From Aldehydirespirator sp965248735 (GTDB lineage Bacteria > Actinomycetota > Acidimicrobiia > Acidimicrobiales > Aldehydirespiratoraceae), in the NCBI GenBank assembly GCA_965248735.1, contig OZ252146.1, positions 3,224,001-3,288,000 on the forward strand: DNA of 64,000 nucleotides, given 5' to 3'. Position 1 is the first letter of the stretch. Every line of letters starts with the position of its first letter. Below are positions 1 to 8,783 of this stretch, piece after piece. A model generated the notes under the pieces. The model ran no database searches. It had not been told where the DNA came from and saw only the letters and a program-made list of their open reading frames with translations. The position numbers were made by a program, and so were the translations under genes.

Positions 1-285
1 TGCTGGGGCCTCGACCACGCGGGACTGCTCGACGCCCCCAGCGGCGAGTTCAGCTCCGTCTCGGCCTCTCGCAACCACACCTGCGCGGTGCGCACCGGCG
101 GCAGCGTCGAGTGCTGGGGCCTGGACTACGCGGGACTGCTCGACGCTCCCGACGGGCAGTTCACGGCGGTCTCCGCGAGCCCGGGCCACTCCTGCGCCAT
201 CCGCACCGGCGGGATCCTCGAGTGCTGGGGCACGTTCCGACCCCCGCCCGAAGGCGTGACCCTCGTCGAGCCCACCGGAGAGTAG
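1..285 (+). CDS. RCC1-like repeat protein, C-terminal end (partial)
   Basis: Frame 1 is open from the first base to a TAG at 283-285, so this is the 3' end of a gene that starts upstream. The visible 94 residues hold two copies of a unit of about 37 residues with the pattern HTCAVRTGG-x-VECWG, followed by a third partial unit ending in ILECWG. The recurring Cys, the RTGG turn and the CWG motif are typical of RCC1 / regulator-of-chromosome-condensation repeats, which form beta-propellers. Bacterial versions are often secreted or surface proteins of unknown ligand. The two units are very similar at DNA level, which suggests recent internal duplication. The function cannot be set from this fragment. 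Confidence 0.8.
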   Translation, partial: CWGLDHAGLLDAPSGEFSSVSASRNHTCAVRTGGSVECWGLDYAGLLDAPDGQFTAVSASPGHSCAIRTGGILECWGTFRPPPEGVTLVEPTGE

Positions 286-295
286 GTTTCTTGCT

Positions 296-457
296 GTGAG
301 GCAACCTCGACAGTGGCTGGCTGGCGAGACGATGAGACGGCTGCGATTCGGCCTCCGAGTGCAGGAGGAGTACGCCGCCTTGCGGAGCGACACCGACGCC
401 TGGGCCGCCTACTTGGCTGAGGCGGAGTCGTCTTACGTTGCCGACGGCATCGATTGA
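296..457 (+). CDS. small hypothetical protein (53 aa)
   Basis: A GTG at 296 opens a frame of 53 residues ending in TGA at 455-457; an internal ATG at 332 would give 41 residues. The reading frame uses mostly G/C-ending codons. The predicted product has a basic N-terminus (VRQPRQWLAGETMRRLR) followed by an acidic helical tail (EEYAALRSDTDAWAAYLAEAE), a composition like short actinobacterial antitoxins or accessory proteins, but no family is recognised. It ends 34 bases before the chosen start of the ROK gene. No strong ribosome binding site is visible. It could be a chance frame. Confidence 0.35.
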   Translation: MRQPRQWLAGETMRRLRFGLRVQEEYAALRSDTDAWAAYLAEAESSYVADGID

Positions 458-491
458 CGAATTTGGCTTGTCGAGAACGAAGGACGAGGTG

Positions 492-1370
492 GTGACGCGC
501 GAGCTGGTGGGGGCGGTGGAGGCGGGCGGGACGAAGTTTCGGTGCGCGGTGGTGTCCGCGGACATGATCGTTGTCGAGTCCGTTTCCGTGCCGACAACCG
601 ACCCGGGCACGACGCTGGCAGCCGTCGCCGAGTTCTTTGGCCAGGCTCAGCCAGTGGCAGCACTGGGCATCGCCTCGTTCGGCCCCGTCGATCTTGATCC
701 CGACTCGCCCGGCTACGGGGCGCTGGTAGGCACGCCCAAACCGGGTTGGTCGGGTGCCCCGATTCTGGGCCGACTGTCGGAGGCGCTCGGGGTGCCCGCT
801 GCCATTCAGACCGACGTGGAAGCGGCCGCGGTGGCCGAGCAGACTCTGGGGTTGGCGCCCCGGCCTCGGTGTCTCGCCTATGTGACCGTCGGCAGCGGGA
901 TCGGCGCGGCCGTCGCCGTGGACGGGACGCCCTGGCGGGGACGCCACCACAGCGAGCTGGGACACATCGGTGTGCGCCGCGTCGCCGGTGACGACTACCC
1001 GGGACGCTGCCCGTTCCACCGCGACTGCCTGGAGGGGATGGCCTGCGGACCCGCCATGGCCGAGCGCTGGGGCATCGATCCCTCCGACACCGACGGGCGC
1101 GAAGACATCTGGCATCTCGAGGCCACCTATCTCGCCCAGCTTGTGCGGGTGCTCGCCTACTCGTTCGCCCCCGACAGGATCGTGTTCGGCGGCGGCGTCG
1201 GCGCCCGCCCCGGCCTGGCCGAGATGATCCGGTCCGAGAGCCGCACAGATCTCGGCGGCTACGCCGACTACAGCGTCGGCGATGACAACTTCGTCACGGC
1301 TCCAGCATTGGGCGACGACTCCGGCCTCCTCGGCGCGGCGCTCATAGCCCGAGCCCTGGTCAGCGCCTGA
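492..1370 (+). CDS. ROK family sugar kinase (fructokinase-like)
   Basis: This is a ROK-family ATP-dependent sugar kinase, 292 residues from the chosen GTG. The N-terminal phosphate loop reads EAGGTKF (about residues 10-16), a second glycine-rich nucleotide motif reads TVGSGIGAA (132-140), and the ROK zinc-type site reads ELGHIGV then CPFHRDCLEG (173-182), the form found in Bacillus YdhR/GmuE-type fructokinases rather than in glucokinases. Starts at 438 (TTG) and 489 (GTG) are also in frame. I chose 492 because AAGGA lies 7 bases upstream and the protein then begins just before the phosphate loop. The likely substrate is fructose or another ketohexose, by family inference only. Confidence 0.85.
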   Translation: MTRELVGAVEAGGTKFRCAVVSADMIVVESVSVPTTDPGTTLAAVAEFFGQAQPVAALGIASFGPVDLDPDSPGYGALVGTPKPGWSGAPILGRLSEALGVPAAIQTDVEAAAVAEQTLGLAPRPRCLAYVTVGSGIGAAVAVDGTPWRGRHHSELGHIGVRRVAGDDYPGRCPFHRDCLEGMACGPAMAERWGIDPSDTDGREDIWHLEATYLAQLVRVLAYSFAPDRIVFGGGVGARPGLAEMIRSESRTDLGGYADYSVGDDNFVTAPALGDDSGLLGAALIARALVSA

Positions 1371-1663
1371 CCTCCTACGCCATCGTTAGCTCGCTACCCT
1401 GCCCGCGGTGTGGCTCTTGAAGTCTTGGTGCTGGACTGGGAGAACCAGAGCCCTCCTTGCGCTGGTCCCCCTAGCCAACGCTTGCGGCCAGGCGAGCGAG
1501 TCGGGGCAATCGCTCGTCCCTTCCGATTCGGGGATCGAGGAACTCGAAGCCCCCACGGCAAACGACCGGTAGAGGCCTGTCGTCCAAGTGCCGCGCCAGC
1601 CAGACTTGCAGGCGGCCGCCGAGGATCCAGGCGCTTCCACACGCGATTCTCCGGAGCTTCCCG

Positions 1664-2118
1664 CCACCTCGTCACCGTCCACAGAGACCAACACCACGAC
1701 CGACAAAGATCCCACCACCTCGTCACCGTCCACAGAGACCAACACCACGACCGACAAAGATCCCACCACCTCGTCACCGTCCACAGAGACCAACACCACG
1801 ACCGACAAAGATCCCACCACCTCGTCACCGTCCACAGAGACCAACACCACGACCGACAAAGATCCCACCACCTCGTCACCGTCCACAGAGACCAACACCA
1901 CGACCGACAAAGATCCCACCACCTCGTCACCGTCCACAGAGACCAACACCACGACCGACAAAGATCCCACCACCTCGTCACCGTCCACAGAGACCAACAC
2001 CACGACCGACAAAGATCCCACCACCTCGTCACCGTCCACAGAGACCAACACCACGACCGACAAAGATCCCACCACCTCGTCACCGTCCACAGAGACCAAC
2101 ACCACGACCGACAAAGTC
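1664..2118. repeat. 51-bp tandem repeat, 9 copies
   Basis: The unit of 51 bases, beginning with CCACCTCGTCACCGTCC, is repeated nine times with near-perfect identity; the last copy diverges at its end. It encodes a Thr/Ser/Pro/Asp-rich linker of 17 residues per unit. Because the unit is a multiple of three with no stop in several frames, long spurious frames appear on both strands. The identity between copies implies recent expansion. Confidence 0.97.
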
Positions 2119-2870
2119 GACGAGACGGCCGAACCGGGCTACGAAGAGGAAGTACCGGAGGACCCGCCAATGGGAGCCGGATGGCTCATCCAGCGCCGCC
2201 TGGAGCCCGTCCCGGACGGGTGCGGTTCACCGTTCGTCGTGCCCGGCGAGAGCGTCAGCCTTTCGGCGGGCGGGTTCGCTCCCGATTCGGAGGTGAGCTT
2301 CACGGCCCGAGGAGTGACCGTCTCTGGGTCCGAGCTGTCCTCGATCACCATTCCGCCGACGACCGCCGACGGCGAGGGTCTCATCGACGTCGTCTGGGCT
2401 GTCCCGGAGGCGCCGCCAGCTGAGGACGACCCCGAGCCTCGGGCTTACATCGCCGAGGCCGAAGAGATAGACACGAGCGACGCGGCCCTCGTCGCCTACA
2501 TGATCGAGCCGGTAGTGGCCTATCCCGGCACGCCGATCTGCGCGGTGAGCGACTCCGCCGTCACCGGACTCGGCCAGCCGGTTCGCATCCCCGTGCTGGC
2601 CAACGACGTGGCGCCCGACGGGGGCTCGCTCGATCCGGCCTCCGTGGAGCCCCGCCCGGTCGCGGGAGGCGAACTCACCGTCGACGCCGCTGACGGCTCG
2701 CTGACATTCACGCCCGATCCTGGCTTCGCAGGCTCGGTTGCAGCCACGTATGTGGTCTACGACAACTGGCGTATCGGAGTGCAGGGCGAGGTCACGCTTA
2801 CCGTGGAAGTGGACTGCACCATCACCATCGCCGAGGAGACGGTCGAGGTGGTGGGCACCGAAGGCGACGA

Positions 2871-2877
2871 GGGTTTC
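2871..2877 (+). promoter_or_regulatory. candidate -1 slippery heptamer (G GGT TTC)
   Basis: The heptamer GGGTTTC is phased as G GGT TTC relative to the upstream frame, which matches the X XXY YYZ pattern of -1 programmed frameshift sites. A -1 slip here joins the two halves of the RTX gene exactly. It may equally be the site of a one-base deletion or an assembly error. Confidence 0.35.
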
Positions 2878-3863
2878 CCACGGCCGGCTCAGCGAGGGTG
2901 GTGTCCTCGCCCGCGTTCGGGGCGGCCATCGAGTACACGGCCGGGCCCGGGGACGGCGCCGACACGCTCTCCTACTCGATCTGCGACTCGCTGGGCCACT
3001 GCGCCACTGCTGAAGTGCACGTGACTATCGGCTACAGCCACTGCACGATCGTCGGCACCGACGGGCCGGAAACACTTCGGGGCACGCCGGGCGACGACGT
3101 GATATGCGGCCTGGGCGGCAACGATCGGATAGACGGTCTCGGCGGCAACGACACGATCATCGCGGGGTCCGGACACGATGTCGTCGCGGGCGGCGACGGC
3201 AACGACCGGATCTGGGGCGGAGCCGGTGACGACACCCTGGAGGGAGGCGCGGACGCGGACACTCTCTGGGGAGGCGACGGGTTCGATTCGATCGGCGGAG
3301 GCACCGGCAACGACGCCATCCTCGGGGGCGCCCATAACGGCGTTCTCGACGGCGGCGACGGCAACGACAGGGTGTGGGGCGGTGCAGGGGACGACACCGT
3401 CGAAGGCAGCGCGGGCGACGACGGGCTGTGGGGCGGCCCCGGCAACGACACCCTCGCCGGCGGCCGCGGTGCGGACACCCTGTGGGCCGGCCCGGGCGCG
3501 AACACCCTCGACGGCGGCGACGGCGACGACACTCTCCGGGGCGGCTACGACCACGACACGCTCATCGGTGGGCCGGGGGATGACGGGATCGAGGGCAGCC
3601 TGGGTGACGACACCATCCGCGGCGGCGACGGCGGCGACGAACTGTTCGGTAGCAACGGGGACGACCACGTAGAGGGCGGGGCGGGCGACGACCGCATCTG
3701 GGGCAGTTTCGGCAACGATTTCCTCGACGGCGGAGCCGGCGACGACTATCTCGATGGTGGCGACGAAACGGATACTTGCCTGAACGGCGAGGTCACCGCC
3801 CAGTGCGAGGGCTAAGCGGGCTGATCCGGAATTACCAACCTGTGGGCGCTCGCCACACGGGTA

Positions 3864-5156
3864 CTAGGGCGCGGCGATCTGTTGGCCCAGTTCGGCCAGC
3901 TGCTCTTCGGCGTGGCCCAGGGTGAGCTCGATGTGGCGGGCGGCCAGGAAGTGGCGGTGCAGCGGGTAGTCGCGGTCGACGCCGACGCCGCCGTGCACGT
4001 GCACCGCGGCGTGGACCACCCGGTAGCCGCCCTCGCAGGCCCAGTACTTGGCTATGGCGATCTCGCGGTCGGCGGGCAGTCCGGCCGACAGGCGCCAGGC
4101 GGCCTGATAGGCGGTCAGCCATATGGCCTCAGCGTCGATGTAGGAGTCGCCGGCCCGCTGGCTCACAGCCTGGAAGGTGGCGACGGGCCGGTCGAACTGG
4201 TGGCGCTGCTTGGTGTAGTCGGCGGCCATCTCGATGGCGGCTCGGGCCGCGCCGGCCATCATCATGCACAGACCGACATTGGCGTGCTGCTCGATGAAGC
4301 GCACGATCTCGGCGCCGTCGGGGGTGCCGCCGCCGAGCAGGGCGTCGGGTCCGACATGAACTCCCCCGAGCTCGAAGCGGGCCTCTGGGCGCCCGGTCGT
4401 CACCTCGACCGACCGCACCTCCAGCCCTTCGGCGTCGGTCGGCACGATGAACACCCCAACGCCGCCGCCGTCGAGACGGGCGGGCACCAGAGCGATGTCG
4501 GCGTCGAGCCCGCCCGCGACCAGGACCTTGGTGCCGTCGAGCACGTATCCGCGGCCGTCGTGGCCCGAACCCCTGCGACCCGGCGCTGAACCGTCGCCGT
4601 CGGGCGTTGGGCCATCGTCGTCGGGCGTTGGGCCATCGTCGTCGGGCGTCGCGCCATCGCAGTCGGGCGTCGCGCCATCGCAGTCGGGCGTCGCGCCATC
4701 GCAGTCGGGCGTCGCGCCATCGCGGTCCGTGGCGGTCCGGGCCGTCGTTGTCGGCTCGGCTGGACTCGTGCCGTCCTCGGCCAGGGCCGCGCAGGTCAGC
4801 AGGGATCCGTCGGCGATGGCCGGTAGCCAGGCCGCGCACTGCGAATGCGTGCCGTGGGCGGCTATCGGCATGGCACCCATCACTGCCGTTGTGAGCAGCG
4901 GCACCGGAGACGCCCTCCGGCCGACCTCCTCTAGGGCCACCGCGGTGGATAGGAAGCTGAGCCCGAGCCCGCCGTGCTCCTCGGGAACTGACGCGCCGAC
5001 CACCCCAGTGGCGGCCAGCGCGGCCCAGGCCTTGCGGTCCACATGGTCGCCCTCGCTGCCGAGGGTCTTGAGGCGCTCGTGCGAGGACATGTCATCGAGC
5101 ACCTGCGCAGTGAGGTCCCGGATGGCCTGCTCCTCCTCGCCCAGCTCGAAGTCCAT
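3864..5156 (-). CDS. acyl-CoA dehydrogenase, FadE27/ChsE5-like subunit with repeat insert
   Basis: This FAD-dependent acyl-CoA dehydrogenase of 430 residues starts MDFELGEEEQ. It has the C-terminal helical domain (YTKQRHQFDRPVATFQAVSQ, HVHGGVGVD, LHRHFLAARH). From memory, this part closely follows mycobacterial FadE27 (ChsE5), the partner of FadE26 in heterotetrameric dehydrogenases that oxidise long steroid side chains; the assignment is inference. The middle beta-domain contains an acidic low-complexity insert made of six 7-residue units (DGATPDC / DGPTPDD). It lies downstream of its probable partner at 5245-6447, separated by 88 bases, so the two are probably co-transcribed. Confidence 0.85.
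   Translation of the reverse strand: MDFELGEEEQAIRDLTAQVLDDMSSHERLKTLGSEGDHVDRKAWAALAATGVVGASVPEEHGGLGLSFLSTAVALEEVGRRASPVPLLTTAVMGAMPIAAHGTHSQCAAWLPAIADGSLLTCAALAEDGTSPAEPTTTARTATDRDGATPDCDGATPDCDGATPDCDGATPDDDGPTPDDDGPTPDGDGSAPGRRGSGHDGRGYVLDGTKVLVAGGLDADIALVPARLDGGGVGVFIVPTDAEGLEVRSVEVTTGRPEARFELGGVHVGPDALLGGGTPDGAEIVRFIEQHANVGLCMMMAGAARAAIEMAADYTKQRHQFDRPVATFQAVSQRAGDSYIDAEAIWLTAYQAAWRLSAGLPADREIAIAKYWACEGGYRVVHAAVHVHGGVGVDRDYPLHRHFLAARHIELTLGHAEEQLAELGQQIAAP
4599..4724. repeat. 21-bp coding tandem repeat, 6 copies
   Basis: Six 21-base units (GTCGGGCGTCGCGCCATCGC-type) lie inside the acyl-CoA dehydrogenase gene. They encode DGATPDC four times and DGPTPDD twice. The reading frame is kept because the unit is seven codons. 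Confidence 0.95.
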
Positions 5157-5244
5157 CAGACCCGCTGCTCCCCGACACTCTCATCGCGATTTTCGGCGAC
5201 TCCCGCCACAAGTCGCGAGGAAAGCATGTAGGAGGGGCGCACGG

Positions 5245-6447
5245 CTAGCGGGACGCTCGGGGGTAGCCGAGGGCGAACTGTGAGATCAGGTCGCGCTGCA
5301 TCTCGTTGGTGCCGCCGCCGAAGGTCAGGATGATGGTGGAGCGGTACATCATCTCCAGGCGGGTCAGGTAGCCGGGGGAGCCCTCCACCACATAGGAGCG
5401 CTGGCCGTAGACCTGCATCAGCTTGCGGTAGGCGTCCACGAAGAACTCGGTGCCCGACACCTTCACCGCCGAGGAGTCGGCCACGAAGCCGGCGATGGTG
5501 GCCATGTCGGGCTCGGCGCCGTCGATCTTGTTGGCCACCGTCCAGGCCACCTTCCAGTTGGCCAGGCGCAGAAACTCCAGCCGGGCCGCCACCTCGGCCA
5601 GGTTGCGCTGCACCCACGGCTCGTCGATCACATAGGACCCGTCGGCCCGCTTGGCCGACTTGGCCCACTCCACGCACTCCTCGAAGCGCTTGGTGACCAT
5701 CCCCGACGAGCAGATCGTCACCCGCTCCCGGTTGAGCTGGCTGGTGATCAGGCCCCAGCCCCGGTTCTCGTCGCCGATCAGCGTGGACGCCGGCACCCGG
5801 CAGTCGTCGAGGAAGGTGTGGTTGATGTCGTGGCTCGACAGCAGGTCGAGCGGTTCGATGCTGATGCCGGGGGTGTCCATGGGAACGCAGAACAGCGAGA
5901 TGCCCTTGTGCTTGGGCGCGTCGGGGTCGGTGCGGGCCGCCAGCCAGATGTAGTCGGCGCCCTTGGCCAGCGACGTCCAGGTCTTCTGGCCGTTGATCAC
6001 GTAGGTGTCGCCGTCACGCACCGCCCGGGTGGTGAGCGAGGCCAGGTCGGTGCCCGCGTCGGGCTCGGAGTAGCCGATGCAGAAGGTGAGCTCGCCGCCG
6101 GCGATGCGGGGCAGGAAGAAGTCCTTCTGCTCGTCGGTGCCGTACTGCATGATGGTGGGGCCGACGGTGTTGATGGTGAGCATGGGGATGGGCGAGCCCA
6201 GCGCGACGGACTCGTCGAACACGATGAACTGCTCCACCGCCGACAATCCCCGGCCGCCGTACTCCTTCGGCCAGCCGACGGCCAGCCAGCCGTCGGCCCC
6301 CATCTGGCGCACGATGCGGCGATGGACCGGGCCGGTGCCGTCCTCAGCACCCAGGGCGGCCCGCACGTCGTCGGTGAGCAGCTCGGCGTAGTAGGCCCGC
6401 AGCTCGTCGCGCAGTGCCTCCTGCTCAGCCGTGTACCCAATGTGCAT
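5245..6447 (-). CDS. acyl-CoA dehydrogenase, FadE26/ChsE4-like subunit
   Basis: The 400-residue protein begins MHIGYTAEQEALRDELRAYY. It carries the standard acyl-CoA dehydrogenase N-terminal domain (GWLAVGWPKEYGGRG), the FAD/substrate loop (IGYSEPDAGTDLASL), the beta-domain (INGQKTWTSLAKGADY) and a C-terminal helix bundle ending FGGGTNEMQRDLISQ. From memory, the order and wording of these motifs match mycobacterial FadE26 (ChsE4), the partner of FadE27 in an alpha2-beta2 enzyme for steroid side-chain beta-oxidation; a related branched acyl-CoA substrate is equally possible. I could not place the catalytic glutamate with certainty. The gene precedes the FadE27-like gene and is probably the first gene of the pair. 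Confidence 0.88.
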   Translation of the reverse strand: MHIGYTAEQEALRDELRAYYAELLTDDVRAALGAEDGTGPVHRRIVRQMGADGWLAVGWPKEYGGRGLSAVEQFIVFDESVALGSPIPMLTINTVGPTIMQYGTDEQKDFFLPRIAGGELTFCIGYSEPDAGTDLASLTTRAVRDGDTYVINGQKTWTSLAKGADYIWLAARTDPDAPKHKGISLFCVPMDTPGISIEPLDLLSSHDINHTFLDDCRVPASTLIGDENRGWGLITSQLNRERVTICSSGMVTKRFEECVEWAKSAKRADGSYVIDEPWVQRNLAEVAARLEFLRLANWKVAWTVANKIDGAEPDMATIAGFVADSSAVKVSGTEFFVDAYRKLMQVYGQRSYVVEGSPGYLTRLEMMYRSTIILTFGGGTNEMQRDLISQFALGYPRASR

Positions 6448-6494
6448 GCTCGTGAGTCTCCCAGCGGGAGAATACCGCTCACACCGAGGACTAA

Positions 6495-6638
6495 GCGGCC
6501 ACGCGGATAGGTGCCACCTCTTCGCGGTCAGCGTCGCATTTTCCGCTCTTGTTCGCTGCGCTCACGGGCCGCTCGGGCCACGGCCTCGCTGGTCGTCTTA
6601 CCGGATGCTTGTTGTCTGTGGCCTATTCGCTCGGCCTC
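6495..6638. mobile_element. MITE-like element, copy A
   Basis: This 144-base non-coding element has ends GCGGCCACGCGGATAGG and CCTATTCGCTCGGCCTC, which are inverted repeats of each other and resemble the ends of the IS at 12798-13754. It is flanked by TAA (6492-6494) and TAG (6639-6641), close to a TNA target duplication. Its core (GCTCTTGTTCGCTGCGCTCA, then GGGCCGCTCGGGCCACGG) recurs in copies B, C and D. It fills most of the 327-base gap between the acyl-CoA dehydrogenase and lysyl-tRNA synthetase genes, which otherwise shows no gene. Confidence 0.8.
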
Positions 6639-6774
6639 TAGGGCCCACTTCGTCGTCGGGCCGTATGTTGCCCCTGGCTGCCATCACCGCCCGTTGTCGA
6701 GTGCATCTGGCGATTCCGGCGAGCCGGTAGGCTCTGGCGTCCTCGCAGTCGCCGCCGCGGCGCGCTGACGCCCG

Positions 6775-8757
6775 ATGACCCGGATTGAGTCCGCCATGAC
6801 CTGGATCGATGAGATTCTCGGGCGCTGCCCGCAGCAGGAGATGATCAACGACTCGAAGACGCCGAGCGGGATCGCGCACGTGGGTTCGCTTCGAGGCGTG
6901 CTCATCCATGACGCCCTGCTGCGAGAAGCCCGAGAGCGCGGCTTCGACGCCCGTTTCACCTACGGCTGCGACGACATGGACCCCGTCGATGAGATCCCCC
7001 ACGGCACCGGCGAGTACTTCAGGGAGCATCTGGGCAAGCCGCTGTGTCGCGCCCCGGTGCCGCCCGGAACAGCCGGCGACAACATGGCTCGGGCCTACTT
7101 CGACGAGTTCACCTCCACGTTCGGCCCCCTGGGCGTGGATGCCGAGTTCTATTTCATGAGCGACGTCTACCGGTCGGGCCGCCTCGACGAGACGATCGAC
7201 GCCTATCTGCGGGCCGCGTCGAAGGTACGGGAGATCTACCTTCGGGAGGCGGGCTCGGCCCGATCCGAGGAATGGCTGCCGTTCCAACCCATCTGCGAGC
7301 GCTGCGGCCGGATCGGCACGACGTTCGCGTCGGATTACGACGGCGAGACCGTGGCCTACGAGTGCCGGCCCGACCTCGTCGACTGGGCCGAGGGTTGCGG
7401 CGCCAAGGGCCGCACGAGTCCTTTCGGCGGGGCGGGAAAGCTACCATGGAAGCTCGAATGGGCGGCCAAGTGGCAGATCCTGCCGGTGACCCTCGAAGGC
7501 GCCGGCAAGGACCACATGGGCGCGGGCGGCTCGCACCGGGTCGCTTCGGCGCTGGCCCGCGAAGTCCTCAAGTGCGCGGTGCCCTGTGCCTTCTCATACG
7601 AGTTCTTCACCTCCGGCAGCGCCAAGATGAGCTCGTCGAAGGGGATCGGCCTCAGCGCCAGCGAGCTCGCGGCCACCCTGCCGCCCGAACTGCTGCGATA
7701 CCTGGTTCTCAGGACGCAGCCGCGCCGGGCGCTCGACTTCGCCGTCGACCTAGCCGGCGTGAACAGGGCCTTCGCCGAGTACGAGCGGCTGTGGCGGGCC
7801 GTCACCGAGTCCGGGGCCGAGCCCAAGCAGCGACAGCTCTTCGCGGTGTCGCAGGCCGCCGCCCGCGGAGAGGTGCCGCCTGCGCCGGCCTACAGCCCGC
7901 CGTTCGACTCCGTCGTGAGCGTGGTGCAGCAGCCGCACCTGGACTTGGCGACACACATCGCCACGCTGGGGCTCGGGGCACTGGCGGACGCGGACGTCGA
8001 GTGGCTCGACGTCAAGAGGGCAGCCGCAGAGTCCTGGTCGCAGCGCTTCTCCGAGACCGCCTCGCGCCTCACCGTCATCGACGACTTCATGCCAGAGGTC
8101 CGCAGGCTGTCCAATCAGCAGCGGGCCTTCCTCGCAGTGGCGGCGAGGATCCTCGACAGGATCGAGCAATGGGGCTCGGCTCGGATCCAGGCGGCCCTGT
8201 TCGACGCCGCCCGCATCGTCGGGATCGAGACGTCGTCGGCCTTCGAGGCCCTCTACACAGCATTCTTCGGATGGCCCGAGGGCCCGCGCGCCGGCACATT
8301 CCTGGAGTTCGTCGGCAAGCAACCAACCTGCAGCCGTCTCGGCGAGGTCAAGTACTCGTACCGAGAGCTTCTGGACGCCACCGCAGTGTCCCGCAGCGAC
8401 TGGAAGCACGCCGTGTCCCGAGCCTCGTCGAGCGGTGGCGACCTCTCCGTCCTCACGGTGTGGACCGGTGTGCTCACCGACGATCCGGTCTCGGCCGAGG
8501 ACCTCGCCAGCGAGTTCGTGGACGGGCTCGGCTCCCTGGAGCTCTTCGCGGTGGACGACAAGGCCAGGACGACAGCGGTGCGCACTGTGCTTGAGCGAGC
8601 CGACGGCTACCCGGCCGGAGGCCCCGACCCGATCGCCTCGTTCCACGCCGACGCCCTCGCCTACGTGGCCGGGCTCCTCGACATTGCCGAGACCGAAGTC
8701 AGGCTGCACTCCTTCAATCCGTTCGGGACCGTCACTGATCGAGGAGCGATGGTATGA
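6775..8757 (+). CDS. lysS: class I lysyl-tRNA synthetase
   Basis: This enzyme charges tRNA-Lys with lysine using the class I (archaeal-type) fold rather than the class II enzyme of most bacteria. The 660-residue product has the HIGH-equivalent PSGIAHVGSLRG near residue 30, a zinc site (CERCGRIG ... GCGAKG), the AGKDHMGAGGSH segment, and a KMSKS equivalent KMSSSKG near residue 285. It is followed by the helical anticodon-binding region shared with glutamyl-tRNA synthetases and a longer C-terminal tail than the usual length of roughly 500-580. ATG 6796 (MTWIDEIL) is an alternative start. It is convergent with the sulfatase gene across a repeat-filled gap. Confidence 0.93.
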   Translation: MTRIESAMTWIDEILGRCPQQEMINDSKTPSGIAHVGSLRGVLIHDALLREARERGFDARFTYGCDDMDPVDEIPHGTGEYFREHLGKPLCRAPVPPGTAGDNMARAYFDEFTSTFGPLGVDAEFYFMSDVYRSGRLDETIDAYLRAASKVREIYLREAGSARSEEWLPFQPICERCGRIGTTFASDYDGETVAYECRPDLVDWAEGCGAKGRTSPFGGAGKLPWKLEWAAKWQILPVTLEGAGKDHMGAGGSHRVASALAREVLKCAVPCAFSYEFFTSGSAKMSSSKGIGLSASELAATLPPELLRYLVLRTQPRRALDFAVDLAGVNRAFAEYERLWRAVTESGAEPKQRQLFAVSQAAARGEVPPAPAYSPPFDSVVSVVQQPHLDLATHIATLGLGALADADVEWLDVKRAAAESWSQRFSETASRLTVIDDFMPEVRRLSNQQRAFLAVAARILDRIEQWGSARIQAALFDAARIVGIETSSAFEALYTAFFGWPEGPRAGTFLEFVGKQPTCSRLGEVKYSYRELLDATAVSRSDWKHAVSRASSSGGDLSVLTVWTGVLTDDPVSAEDLASEFVDGLGSLELFAVDDKARTTAVRTVLERADGYPAGGPDPIASFHADALAYVAGLLDIAETEVRLHSFNPFGTVTDRGAMV

Positions 8758-8783
8758 CCCCGGCCCCTCCGGCGCGCCGGGCG

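Larger units (their letters stand above)
1408..3815 (+). pseudogene. disrupted lipoprotein with tandem repeats, Ig-like domains and RTX repeats
   Basis: Three collinear open segments make one apparent gene. From GTG 1408, frame 1 encodes a lipoprotein-type leader (RALLALVPLANAC, Cys about 26) but meets TAG at 1570-1572. The same frame then runs on through nine copies of a 17-residue unit (SSPSTETNTTTDK-type), then Ig/cadherin-like sequence (VLANDVAPDGGSL, DPGFAGSVAATYVVYD). At 2871-2877 the frame must shift by -1 to continue into a matching domain (DTLSYSICDSLGHCA) and about 240 residues of GGxGxD RTX calcium-binding nonapeptides, ending at TAA 3813-3815. Without the shift, translation stops at 3024. 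A GTG at 1588 would start a product lacking the leader. If functional it would be a surface-anchored, calcium-binding protein. A decayed gene, a recoded gene or sequence errors are all possible. Confidence 0.65.

Noticed and set aside
1570..1572. TAG read as pyrrolysine
   Set aside because: No pyrrolysine genes are seen, and the class I LysRS present is a normal lysine enzyme. A point mutation or read error is simpler.
1410..2423. Long open frames on both strands through the 51-bp repeats
   Set aside because: They exist only because a stop-free unit of 51 bases repeats in phase. Their flanks show no protein-like composition, unlike frame 1.
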